A DNA stretch of 64,000 nt from an uncultured Flavobacteriaceae bacterium (GTDB lineage Bacteria > Bacteroidota > Bacteroidia > Flavobacteriales > Flavobacteriaceae): contig CANMSI010000005.1 in the NCBI GenBank assembly GCA_947500575.1, forward strand, positions 180,616 to 244,615, read 5' to 3'. The number at the start of each line of letters is the position of its first letter. Position 1 is the stretch's first letter. The position numbers and the translations under genes were made by a program. Positions 53,006 to 60,830 of the stretch are shown here, one piece after another. The notes under the pieces are model-generated. The model ran no database searches, was not told the DNA's origin, and saw only the letters and a list, made by a program, of their open reading frames with translations.

Positions 53006-53863
53006 TTATAACAGTTCCATTAAATAGGAGCCGTACCCACTTTTCATAAGTGGCTTGGCAAGTTTATGCAATTGCGTTTTGGAAATATAGCCCATGATAT
53101 ATGCTACTTCTTCAATAGCACCCACTTTTAATCCTTGTCTATTTTCTATTACTTCAACAAATTGTGAGGCTTGCATAAGCGAATCAAATGTGCCTGTATC
53201 TAACCAAGCAGTACCCCTATCTAAAATACTTACTTTTAGTTTTCCTTGTTCTAAATAGGCCTTATTAATGTCTGTAATCTCTAGCTCTCCGCGTTTACTA
53301 GGTCGAATTTGTTTTGCAATTTTAACCACTTCATTATCAAAAAAGTAAATACCCGGTACCGCATAATTAGATTTAGGGGTTTTTGGTTTTTCTGCAATAG
53401 AAATGGCTTTACCCTCCTCATTAAACTCAACAACTCCATAGCGTTCTGGATCTTGCACATGGTAGCCGTAGATAATTCCTCCATCTGGATCGTTATTTTG
53501 CTGTAATAACTCGGCAAGCCCCGAACCGTAAAAAATATTATCTCCTAAAATAAGAGCTACCTTGTCTGAGCCTATAAAAGATTCTCCGATAATAAAGGCT
53601 TCTGCAAGTCCATTTGGTTTTTGCTGTACGGCATATTGAAAATTACAGCCCAATTGCGAGCCATCTCCCAATAACTTCTGAAATAGTGGCGCATCTTGTG
53701 GCGAAGTAATTATCAAAAATTCTCGAATACCAGCGGACATTAATGTAGATAAGGGATAATAAATCATTGGTTTGTCATACACAGGCATTAGTTGTTTACT
53801 TAATGCCAAGGTAATGGGGTATAAACGTGTGCCTGATCCACCTGCTAAGATAATTCCCTTCAT
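53006..53863 (-). CDS. rmlA: Glucose-1-phosphate thymidylyltransferase
   Basis: 285 residues. Makes dTDP-glucose from dTTP and glucose-1-phosphate. [20 protein letters not shown] is the signature (6-25); [22 protein letters not shown] and [17 protein letters not shown] are characteristic of RmlA, as is the short length without a beta-helix. One base after rmlB. Confidence 0.96.
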   Translation of the reverse strand: MKGIILAGGSGTRLYPITLALSKQLMPVYDKPMIYYPLSTLMSAGIREFLIITSPQDAPLFQKLLGDGSQLGCNFQYAVQQKPNGLAEAFIIGESFIGSDKVALILGDNIFYGSGLAELLQQNNDPDGGIIYGYHVQDPERYGVVEFNEEGKAISIAEKPKTPKSNYAVPGIYFFDNEVVKIAKQIRPSKRGELEITDINKAYLEQGKLKVSILDRGTAWLDTGTFDSLMQASQFVEVIENRQGLKVGAIEEVAYIMGYISKTQLHKLAKPLMKSGYGSYLMELL

Positions 53864-53864
53864 A

Positions 53865-54917
53865 TTAGTTATTTTGATATTTTTTAAGATACCAAGTTAT
53901 GGTTTTTCGTATGCCAGAATTAAAGTTTTTCTTTGAACTCCAGCCCAATTCTTCCTTTATCTTAGATGCATCTATTGCGTACCGATAATCATGTCCTAAT
54001 CTATCCTCTACCAAACTAATTTGATTGGCATATGATTCCTTGTTAGCTTTCGGGGACACTTCATCCAAAATAGCACATATACTTCTAGCAATGTACAAAT
54101 TATTGTGCTCATTTCCCCCACCGATAGCGTAGGTTTCACCTGTTTTACCTTTGTGATAAACCGCTTCAATACCACTACAATGATCTGTTACATACAACCA
54201 ATCTCTTATGTTTTGACCATCGCCATAAATAGGGATTTTCTCGCTCGCAAGAGCCTTTCTAATAATGGTAGGAATTAACTTTTCATCATGCTGTTTTGGC
54301 CCATAATTATTGGAGCAATTGCTGGTCACAACATTTAAACCATAGGTATGAAAATAACTTCTAACAAGAAAGTCTGCAGATGCTTTTGAAGCACTATAAG
54401 GGCTATTTGGAGCATAGGGAGTAAGCTCTGTAAAAAACCCTTCCGAACCCAAACTTCCGTATACCTCATCCGTAGATATTTGATGAAACCGGGCATTCTT
54501 ATATCCTTCTTTAGGTAGGTTAGGAGCGTCCATCCAATACTTTTTTGCAGCTTCCAAAAGGATAAATGTGCCACTAATATTCGTTTCTATAAAAGTATCT
54601 GGACCTTCTATAGAGTTATCTACATGAGATTCTGCTGCAAAATGAACAATTCCCTTTATTGGATAATTATGGAAGATTTGATTTACAAAGTTAGGGTTGC
54701 ATATGTCCCCTTTTTCAAAAAAATACCTTTTGTTATTTTTCAATTCTTCGAGATTTGTCAAATCTCCCGCATAGGTTAGTTTATCTACATTGACTATACA
54801 ACAATTGGGATGACGATCTAAATAATAAGGAATGAAATTACTGCCAATAAAACCAGCTCCTCCGGTTACTAGAATATACGTAATATCGCTTAGTGTATCA
54901 TTAATCTTGAAGCTCAT
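53865..54917 (-). CDS. rmlB: dTDP-glucose 4,6-dehydratase
   Basis: 350 residues from the ATG ending at 54917 (MSFKINDTL...); the frame is open further into the Wzz-like gene. The gene still overlaps that gene by 17 bases. NAD site [20 protein letters not shown], catalytic region [10 protein letters not shown] and [15 protein letters not shown], and [15 protein letters not shown] match RmlB. Oxidises and dehydrates dTDP-glucose to the 4-keto-6-deoxy sugar, the branch point for rhamnose and other deoxysugars. Confidence 0.95.
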   Translation of the reverse strand: MSFKINDTLSDITYILVTGGAGFIGSNFIPYYLDRHPNCCIVNVDKLTYAGDLTNLEELKNNKRYFFEKGDICNPNFVNQIFHNYPIKGIVHFAAESHVDNSIEGPDTFIETNISGTFILLEAAKKYWMDAPNLPKEGYKNARFHQISTDEVYGSLGSEGFFTELTPYAPNSPYSASKASADFLVRSYFHTYGLNVVTSNCSNNYGPKQHDEKLIPTIIRKALASEKIPIYGDGQNIRDWLYVTDHCSGIEAVYHKGKTGETYAIGGGNEHNNLYIARSICAILDEVSPKANKESYANQISLVEDRLGHDYRYAIDASKIKEELGWSSKKNFNSGIRKTITWYLKKYQNN

Positions 54918-55902
54918 TTGCCTTTTTGTTGAGGTACTTAACTCCTGAAAAGACAAAAAACAAGCCAATTAGGGTAAGTGGTATCAATATAATATTCCGT
55001 CCAAGAAATGGTTTCTTCACAATTTGAGAGTTTCCAAGATTAATAATATTAATGACATCTTTAGTCTGCACCAATTCCATTCTTTTCTTCTCCGTTTCTT
55101 CTACAAGTCTATTTTTTAATCCTAACAAACCCGTTACATTAAGTCCGTTTTCCCCTTCTAAATAAACCCTACCTTCTCCAAGTTCATTCTTTTTTTGGTT
55201 AAGCCCTTTTGAGTAGTTTGCTATAAGATCATCTATTTGAAGTGTTAAAACATTATTTTTTTCTATCCTAGTGAGCGTGTTCTGTCTATGTACTTCACTC
55301 ACTTTTTTAAAATATGAATTTGAATTGATATATTTAAGCAATTTATTGGTAATATCTCTTCCAGTTACTGGGTTATTATAGTGGAAACTAATTCTATGAT
55401 TAATAGCTGTTTTTTTAGACATCTCTGTTTTTAAAATTTCAAGTACAAAACTTTCATCTTTAAAGTTTTGTAGAAGCTCTAAATATTCTAAATCGTCGCC
55501 ATCATCCGTATTTTTTTCTTCCTCAATAGGTTCAACCAAAACTTTGAAACCATCCAAATGTGCCAAGTCAATATTCAGTTTATTAAAAAATACAGAGTCT
55601 TTGGTATTAATATTTGCATCTATTTCATCAATGGTATTGTATAAATAGTCCTTGCTATCAAAATTAGGTTTGACAATCACCTCGGTTTTTAAACTAGTGT
55701 CCTTAAATTGGTTAATTCCAAATCCAAGTGCAACACCTAAAGCTCCCAAACCAATAATTTTTAAGCTACTCCTTTTAAGATATAAGAAGACCCTAAGAAG
55801 TACTTTAAAGATATTTCCAAATCCGTTGCGAATCATCTTAAATAGCTGTCCAAGATCTATTTCTTCTGTGGATTCTTGCTGTGGTGGTTGCTGATTGTTC
55901 AT
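54901..55902 (-). CDS. Wzz-like polysaccharide chain-length/co-polymerase protein
   Basis: 333 residues. Gln/Pro-rich cytosolic start, TM1 at about 46-66 (LKIIGLGALGVALGFGINQF), a long periplasmic helical part with coiled-coil propensity, and TM2 near 300-318 (NIILIPLTLIGLFFVFSGV). This two-helix topology is that of Wzz/PCP proteins that set chain length with a Wzy polymerase. No kinase domain is attached. Between DUF6909 (6 bases) and rmlB (overlap). Confidence 0.82.
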   Translation of the reverse strand: MNNQQPPQQESTEEIDLGQLFKMIRNGFGNIFKVLLRVFLYLKRSSLKIIGLGALGVALGFGINQFKDTSLKTEVIVKPNFDSKDYLYNTIDEIDANINTKDSVFFNKLNIDLAHLDGFKVLVEPIEEEKNTDDGDDLEYLELLQNFKDESFVLEILKTEMSKKTAINHRISFHYNNPVTGRDITNKLLKYINSNSYFKKVSEVHRQNTLTRIEKNNVLTLQIDDLIANYSKGLNQKKNELGEGRVYLEGENGLNVTGLLGLKNRLVEETEKKRMELVQTKDVINIINLGNSQIVKKPFLGRNIILIPLTLIGLFFVFSGVKYLNKKANELQD

Positions 55903-55908
55903 GAACTA

Positions 55909-57591
55909 TTAATTAAAAATTTGCTTTAAAATTTTATCAGTTAGCAGGTAGGTTGGTTTTACACCAGTAGTACCCAACCCTCCAGAAGCCAATGTGCTTC
56001 CTGTTTCTAATGGATTATCCGAAGCATAGTAGGCATAGCGTACTTTTACATCTTCTCGAATGCTTTTCCGGACTTTAGAAGCTGCTTGTATTGCTTTTTG
56101 ATAATGAACCCCTTCCATCTCTAAGCCAATAACGTTCCATGTAGAATCGTGAAAGAATTTCAAAATATCCTTATTCTGAAGAGATGTACCCAAAACGGTG
56201 ACCATTGCTCCTTCAAATACTTTTAAACCAAAACCATCAAAATCTTCTGAACAGAGTTCATTTACAAAGGGATAATTATCCGAACTACCTTCAAAAATAT
56301 GAGCAGAAGGTATCATTAAGTCTCCCTTACCTCCTTCCAAAATACCCGCTTTTCCCATGACAGAAATGGAGGCAACATCTAAAAATACCTTTTGGTTTTT
56401 TTTGGTTTGGTAGGGTTTCAATAACTCGTCTATGGTCTCGTATGCTTGCTCTCCAAAGGCATAGTCCATTACAAAAATCACAGGTTTCTCAGCATCTGAA
56501 AGCTCTTCATTTAGCGTATAGCAACAGGTATCTTTTCCTAGCTTGGCCATATCAAATATTTGTACGTCAATATTGGTACCCGACATGTCATCTATGGAAA
56601 TCATACCATTTTTCTTAGCCATGTTCATTACCTTTTTCCGCAATGCCATATTTTCGGAAAGGCTTAAGGCTTCATAAATTTCCAAAGACTCATTCTTAGG
56701 AAACTCTTTTTTTAATGCATTTCTTGCAAACAAAGAGTTCATAACGCTATGCATATTAGCGCTTATAATATGTATTGGTCTCTCCAAAAGACCTTGTTTC
56801 TGAAGGGTTTCTTTAATGGTATTAGCCCATCTTTCTCCGTGAATGTGATGCCCTAAGCGTTCTCTTAAAAGGGCGCTAAAGGTAATTACCTTTTTATTCC
56901 CAGTGGTCTCTTCTTCAATTGCTAATTTTCCCAACCAATAGACAATCTTTAAAAATCTTTCTGGTTGTTCTTTTGTAGCAAACTTTTCATACACTTCTAC
57001 CACCTCTGCAAAAGACCTTCCTAAGATATTTGCGGCATGAATAATGGCAATCTCTCTTTCTGCCTGGGTAAGTTTATTCTTTTTTATGGCACTTTCTAAT
57101 TTATCCCAATCTCTAATTGTTTTATCGGTATCCTCAATTAATACACGATTACATATTTTTTGAGATTCTATATAAAGAAAGGTAAGGTGGGTAAGAATAT
57201 CATAAATATCAGAGCGTCCTCGGGTGATCTCAATATTCATCTGCTCCTCATCAATTCTATAGCAATTTCTTCTACGCTTAGGAGGTACTATAGGTTTAAA
57301 ATGCGACTTCCCATAACCTTCATCAGAAGTAAGATTAATAAAACGGCATTGTTCTATCCCTTCTGGGAGGCGTTCAATAACATATACCAATCCGTTTAGT
57401 TCTGCTTTTTCTTCTGCGACAGATCCGTATATTTCTGGACGAAGTTGGAGTAAGGCGCTTCTCAAGGCTTCTCCGGAAACCCCGGAAGGCTTATAAAATC
57501 CGCGGTTGAACAAATGGCGCATTGTAATATATAAACGCTCAATGGCATTTGTAGATTCTTGTGCCCTAGTAGTGCTTGTTGCTTTGCTCAT
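55909..57591 (-). CDS. DUF6909 protein
   Basis: 560 residues, no membrane segment or signal peptide. Alternating helical and Rossmann-like stretches, for example KPVIFVMDYAFGEQAYETID and NVIGLEMEGVHYQKAIQAASK with a nucleoside-phosphorylase-like GLEMEG text, and ASDNPLETGSTLASGGLGT near the end. Matches the large Bacteroidota family named DUF6909. Function unknown. It is immediately upstream of wzz and rmlBACD, but this neighbourhood may be simply operon layout. Confidence 0.75.
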   Translation of the reverse strand: MSKATSTTRAQESTNAIERLYITMRHLFNRGFYKPSGVSGEALRSALLQLRPEIYGSVAEEKAELNGLVYVIERLPEGIEQCRFINLTSDEGYGKSHFKPIVPPKRRRNCYRIDEEQMNIEITRGRSDIYDILTHLTFLYIESQKICNRVLIEDTDKTIRDWDKLESAIKKNKLTQAEREIAIIHAANILGRSFAEVVEVYEKFATKEQPERFLKIVYWLGKLAIEEETTGNKKVITFSALLRERLGHHIHGERWANTIKETLQKQGLLERPIHIISANMHSVMNSLFARNALKKEFPKNESLEIYEALSLSENMALRKKVMNMAKKNGMISIDDMSGTNIDVQIFDMAKLGKDTCCYTLNEELSDAEKPVIFVMDYAFGEQAYETIDELLKPYQTKKNQKVFLDVASISVMGKAGILEGGKGDLMIPSAHIFEGSSDNYPFVNELCSEDFDGFGLKVFEGAMVTVLGTSLQNKDILKFFHDSTWNVIGLEMEGVHYQKAIQAASKVRKSIREDVKVRYAYYASDNPLETGSTLASGGLGTTGVKPTYLLTDKILKQIFN

Positions 57592-57669
57592 AAAAAGAGT
57601 TCTGGCAAAATTACAATTAAAATTGCGATTTCAAATGGAAGATTGTATTTTCCTAAAGAAGAATGCCTC

Positions 57670-59169
57670 TTACTCCTTTGTGTAAGGCTTCAAGGCATCT
57701 GCTACAGAGCGATCATTCGATAATCGTTGCACTTTGTTTTGCCCCCCTAACTTTCCAATAGCTTTCATATACTGGGTAAAACCTCCTTTCGTAACTATTG
57801 TAATCTTTAATGTCTGTAAAATCTTGCCTTCAATAAGATCAAAATAATAGCTATTCTGCTTTTGTAAGCTAGCATCCAATATATGAGAGAAAGCTTGGAG
57901 ATCAGAGGGAAGTTTTTCAAATTCTATAAACCACTCATGATATGCTAACTCATTGGAGGCCGGAGTAATTTCTGGGGCCACCGTGAATTCATTTACACTT
58001 GCGCCCGTTTGAGCAATCGCTATTTGCATTGCTTCTTCAACTTCTTTGGCAATTACATGTTCTCCAAAGGCAGAAATAAAGTGTTTAATTCTTCCTGAAA
58101 CTATTATTTTATAAGGGTTTACAGAAATAAACTGAACGGTATCTCCTAGGTTATAGCCCCATAGCCCGGCATTCGTAGAAATGATCATCACGTAATTTAC
58201 GCCAACTTCTACATCCTGTATCGTAAGTCGTTTCGCATCTTCTTCATGGAAGCTATCTGCTTTTACAAATTCGTAAAAAATTCCAGCATTTAGCAGCAAT
58301 AGCATGCCTTTTTCTTCTTGGGAATTCTGATAGGCAAAAAAGCCCTCACTTGCAGGAAAAAGTTCTATGCTTGGCACTTTTCTTCCGATTAGATCTTCAA
58401 ATTTTGCTCTATAAGGTTCAAAATTGACTCCTCCATAAATAAAAAGTTCAAAATTCTTGAAAAGCGATCCTACTTTACGATCCGATTTTTCATTTAACTT
58501 TTCAAAATACATCTGAACCCAAGAAGGAATACCCGCTATTACGGTCATATCTTCATTGATGGTCTCTTCTACAATCTGCTGCACTTTTGTTTCCCAATCC
58601 TCAATGCAATTAGTCTCCCAGCTTGGCAATCTATTCTTTTGTAAATAGTTAGGCACGTAGTGAGCAGAAATACCCGAGAGCCTTCCGAGTTGTATTCCGT
58701 TCTTATCTTCTAATTCCGGACTTCCTTGCAAAAAAATCATTTTACCATCTACAAAATTGCTGTTTCCCGTTTCATGAATATAATTTAGGATGGCATTCCT
58801 AGAAGCGTCCACTTGTTGCTTAATAGAAACATTGGTTATAGGAATATATTTAGCTCCAGAGGTAGTTCCTGAGGTTTTAGCAAAATAAATGGGTTTTCCT
58901 GGCCATAAAATATCTGATTCCCCCTGTACTACCCTTTCTACATAGGATTTTAGCCCTTCGTAATCGCGAATAGGTACTTTATTAGCGAAATCTGAAAACG
59001 TATGAATTTGATCAAAATGGTGGTCCTTCCCAAATTGTGTTTCAGCCGCTTGCTGAATTAAGTTTTTAAATACGTTTTCTTGGGCTTGAACCGGATTTTG
59101 AACCCATTTCGCTGTTTTTTTAGCAATTCTTCTAGCAAAAATTTTTGCGGCATAGGATTTTAGCGACAT
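57670..59169 (-). CDS. GH3-family acyl-adenylating protein
   Basis: 499 residues. GH3 fold of the ANL adenylating superfamily: phosphate loop YFAKTSGTTSGAKYIPIT (about 104-121), IYGGVNFEPYRAKFEDLIG, and LFPASEGFFAYQ with the acid substrate pocket, LLNAGIFYEFV. LWGYNLGDTVQFISVNPYKI is followed by the C-terminal domain GRIKHFISAFGEHV. Plant members join amino acids to hormones; bacterial acceptors are mostly unknown. Six bases after the M23 peptidase gene, so co-transcribed. Confidence 0.88.
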   Translation of the reverse strand: MSLKSYAAKIFARRIAKKTAKWVQNPVQAQENVFKNLIQQAAETQFGKDHHFDQIHTFSDFANKVPIRDYEGLKSYVERVVQGESDILWPGKPIYFAKTSGTTSGAKYIPITNVSIKQQVDASRNAILNYIHETGNSNFVDGKMIFLQGSPELEDKNGIQLGRLSGISAHYVPNYLQKNRLPSWETNCIEDWETKVQQIVEETINEDMTVIAGIPSWVQMYFEKLNEKSDRKVGSLFKNFELFIYGGVNFEPYRAKFEDLIGRKVPSIELFPASEGFFAYQNSQEEKGMLLLLNAGIFYEFVKADSFHEEDAKRLTIQDVEVGVNYVMIISTNAGLWGYNLGDTVQFISVNPYKIIVSGRIKHFISAFGEHVIAKEVEEAMQIAIAQTGASVNEFTVAPEITPASNELAYHEWFIEFEKLPSDLQAFSHILDASLQKQNSYYFDLIEGKILQTLKITIVTKGGFTQYMKAIGKLGGQNKVQRLSNDRSVADALKPYTKE

Positions 59170-59175
59170 GGAAAT

Positions 59176-60045
59176 TTATTTAAAATCGATATAATCCAAA
59201 GGATTTACAGGACTTCCCTTGGCCCATAATTCAAAATGAAGGTGTGGTCCTGTTGTTAATTCTCCTGTATTTCCAACAGAGGCAATTACCTCTCCTGCTC
59301 TTACAATATCTCCTTGGCCTTTATTTAGGGATCCATTATGTTTATATGCAGATAGGAGTCCATCTTTATGTTTTATAATAATTACATAACCAGTATCCGC
59401 GGTCCATTCAGAAAAAATAACAGTTCCAGCGGCCACCGCCTTCACAGGGGTATCTTTAGCGGCTACTACATCTACTGCATAATGCTTTTTTTGCGCATCA
59501 TACTTTTGAGAAATGGTACCACTTACGGGTGTAAAGAAGACCATGCTATTATTGCCTTTGTTATTCTCAAATAAATTGTATTTATCTTCTAGTGCCACTT
59601 CGGCTCTAAGTACTGAATCTTCTCGAATGGGGGTAAGATCTACAGTAGAAGGATCTAATTTAAACTGTTCAAAAAGAGAATCCCTATTCATTTCGTTATT
59701 CTCAATATCTCCTTTGAGTACCTTTCTAATATTATCTAAATACTTATTGGTATAATTTAAAACCCTTACAACAGAATCTGTTTGATAGGTAAGCTCAGTA
59801 GCCTGTCTTTTTAGCTGGGTAGATGAATACCCTGGAATGTATTCTCTTAGGGGTGTAAAAGCGATTAACAAGGTGGTAAGTCCAATGAGCCCTATAATAA
59901 ATAAGGATCCCGTAATAAACACGTTTAACCTACTCAGCTTAAAAGATATTTTTTCTTCAAAAGTACTTTCATTAAGAATCACCAAGCGATACTTATGCAA
60001 AAGTTTTCTTTTAATATCTTTTCTTTTCTTCCCTTTTTTAGCCAT
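59176..60045 (-). CDS. M23 (LytM) metallopeptidase, membrane-anchored
   Basis: 289 residues from the ATG ending at 60045 (MAKKGKKRKDIKRK). Very basic N-terminus, one membrane span (about 42-66) and a coiled linker, then a LytM domain at about 180-289. Zinc ligands are intact: HYAVDVV (HxxxD) and HLHFELW (HxH). It therefore can cut peptidoglycan cross-links in the periplasm, unlike the degenerate relative at 6659-7891. Divergent from tatA, upstream of GH3. Confidence 0.92.
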   Translation of the reverse strand: MAKKGKKRKDIKRKLLHKYRLVILNESTFEEKISFKLSRLNVFITGSLFIIGLIGLTTLLIAFTPLREYIPGYSSTQLKRQATELTYQTDSVVRVLNYTNKYLDNIRKVLKGDIENNEMNRDSLFEQFKLDPSTVDLTPIREDSVLRAEVALEDKYNLFENNKGNNSMVFFTPVSGTISQKYDAQKKHYAVDVVAAKDTPVKAVAAGTVIFSEWTADTGYVIIIKHKDGLLSAYKHNGSLNKGQGDIVRAGEVIASVGNTGELTTGPHLHFELWAKGSPVNPLDYIDFK

Positions 60046-60051
60046 GGAATA

Positions 60052-60059
60052 CAAATATA
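60052..60059 (-). promoter_or_regulatory. -7 box very close to the M23 start
   Basis: Complement reads TATATTTG, exact TAnnTTTG, only 6 bases from the ATG. If used, the transcript would be nearly leaderless. No -33 element at the usual spacing. Confidence 0.35.
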
Positions 60060-60218
60060 AGGTTCAGATTGAATTTAGCATGGATTACAAATGAAATTTA
60101 CACCCTTCTCTATTTTGCTATTACACTATTGTATACGAGAAAAAATCAATTTTGGGTCAATGCAATTAAAAACCTTTACTACCGTTAGTAATTACACCCT
60201 AAGTATTCACTTTTTTAG

Positions 60219-60226
60219 TACCTTTG
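60219..60226 (+). promoter_or_regulatory. -7 box of tatA
   Basis: TACCTTTG, exact TAnnTTTG, 19 bases before the ATG at 60246. No clear TTTG at the -33 position. Confidence 0.45.
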
Positions 60227-60245
60227 TTTGATAAATTTCATACGA

Positions 60246-60446
60246 ATGATAGCTTTACATACTTTTTTAGCTTTTGGTCCATGGCAAATTGTTTTAGTTG
60301 TGGTCGTTGTTTTGTTACTTTTTGGAGGTAAAAAAATTCCTGAATTAATGCGCGGTCTAGGAAGCGGTATCAAAGAATTCAAAGATGCTTCTAAAGAGGA
60401 AGATCAAATTGACATCGATATCGATGTTGAAGATAAAAAAGATTAG
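60246..60446 (+). CDS. tatA: Sec-independent (Tat) translocase TatA/E subunit
   Basis: 66 residues from ATG 60246 ([18 protein letters not shown]); a TTG-started frame 18 bases upstream lies in the promoter. One membrane helix (about 12-30), the FGGKKIPEL hinge, an amphipathic helix ([18 protein letters not shown]) and an acidic tail. Forms the pore-like oligomer of the twin-arginine pathway for folded proteins. Followed by a strong terminator. Next to M23/GH3 in divergent orientation. Confidence 0.93.
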   Translation: MIALHTFLAFGPWQIVLVVVVVLLLFGGKKIPELMRGLGSGIKEFKDASKEEDQIDIDIDVEDKKD

Positions 60447-60473
60447 ATATTAAACACTATTTTACGTGTTTTC

Positions 60474-60503
60474 AAACCATCAGTAATTACTGATGGTTTT
60501 TTT
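60474..60503 (+). terminator. Terminator after tatA
   Basis: Perfect palindrome AAACCATCAGTAA / TTACTGATGGTTT (60474-60486 / 60487-60499) followed by T residues, 27 bases after the tatA stop. Confidence 0.85.
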
Positions 60504-60830
60504 ATACTCTAAACTGAAATATACTCATAGGTTTTTATGACGAAAACATGCTACTCTTTCCATTTAAAGTATAAGAATTTTCTTATGTATTTCGTCGATA
60601 AAGTGCTATAAAACATATATTTAGCTTATTTTGACACCACAACTATGATGTAGGAAATATACATAATTAGACGCTACATGCCGTAAAAGTACCCTTTCAC
60701 AACAAAAAAAGAGCCGCTCATATGTCAAATGTTAAATTCGACGTTTGATAAATAGATTAAAGTAACCTAATACTACACGCCGAACAAACCATTGAAACGG
60801 GTAATTAGACTAAATCTAAGCTCAATTCGA
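60504..60830. other. Intergenic region upstream of the giant surface protein gene
   Basis: 327 bases, AT-rich, no gene. TTTG at 60744-60747 exists but no matching TAnnTTTG box 19-23 bases on. I see no clear promoter for the adhesin gene. Confidence 0.5.

Noticed and set aside
41887..57591. Genomic island with integrase, att sites or tRNA boundary
   Set aside because: The polysaccharide locus looks variable and AT-rich, but I found no integrase, transposase, tRNA or flanking direct repeats.
60474..60503. Perfect 26-base palindrome as a possible operator
   Set aside because: It is directly after the tatA stop and followed by T residues, so a terminator explains it.
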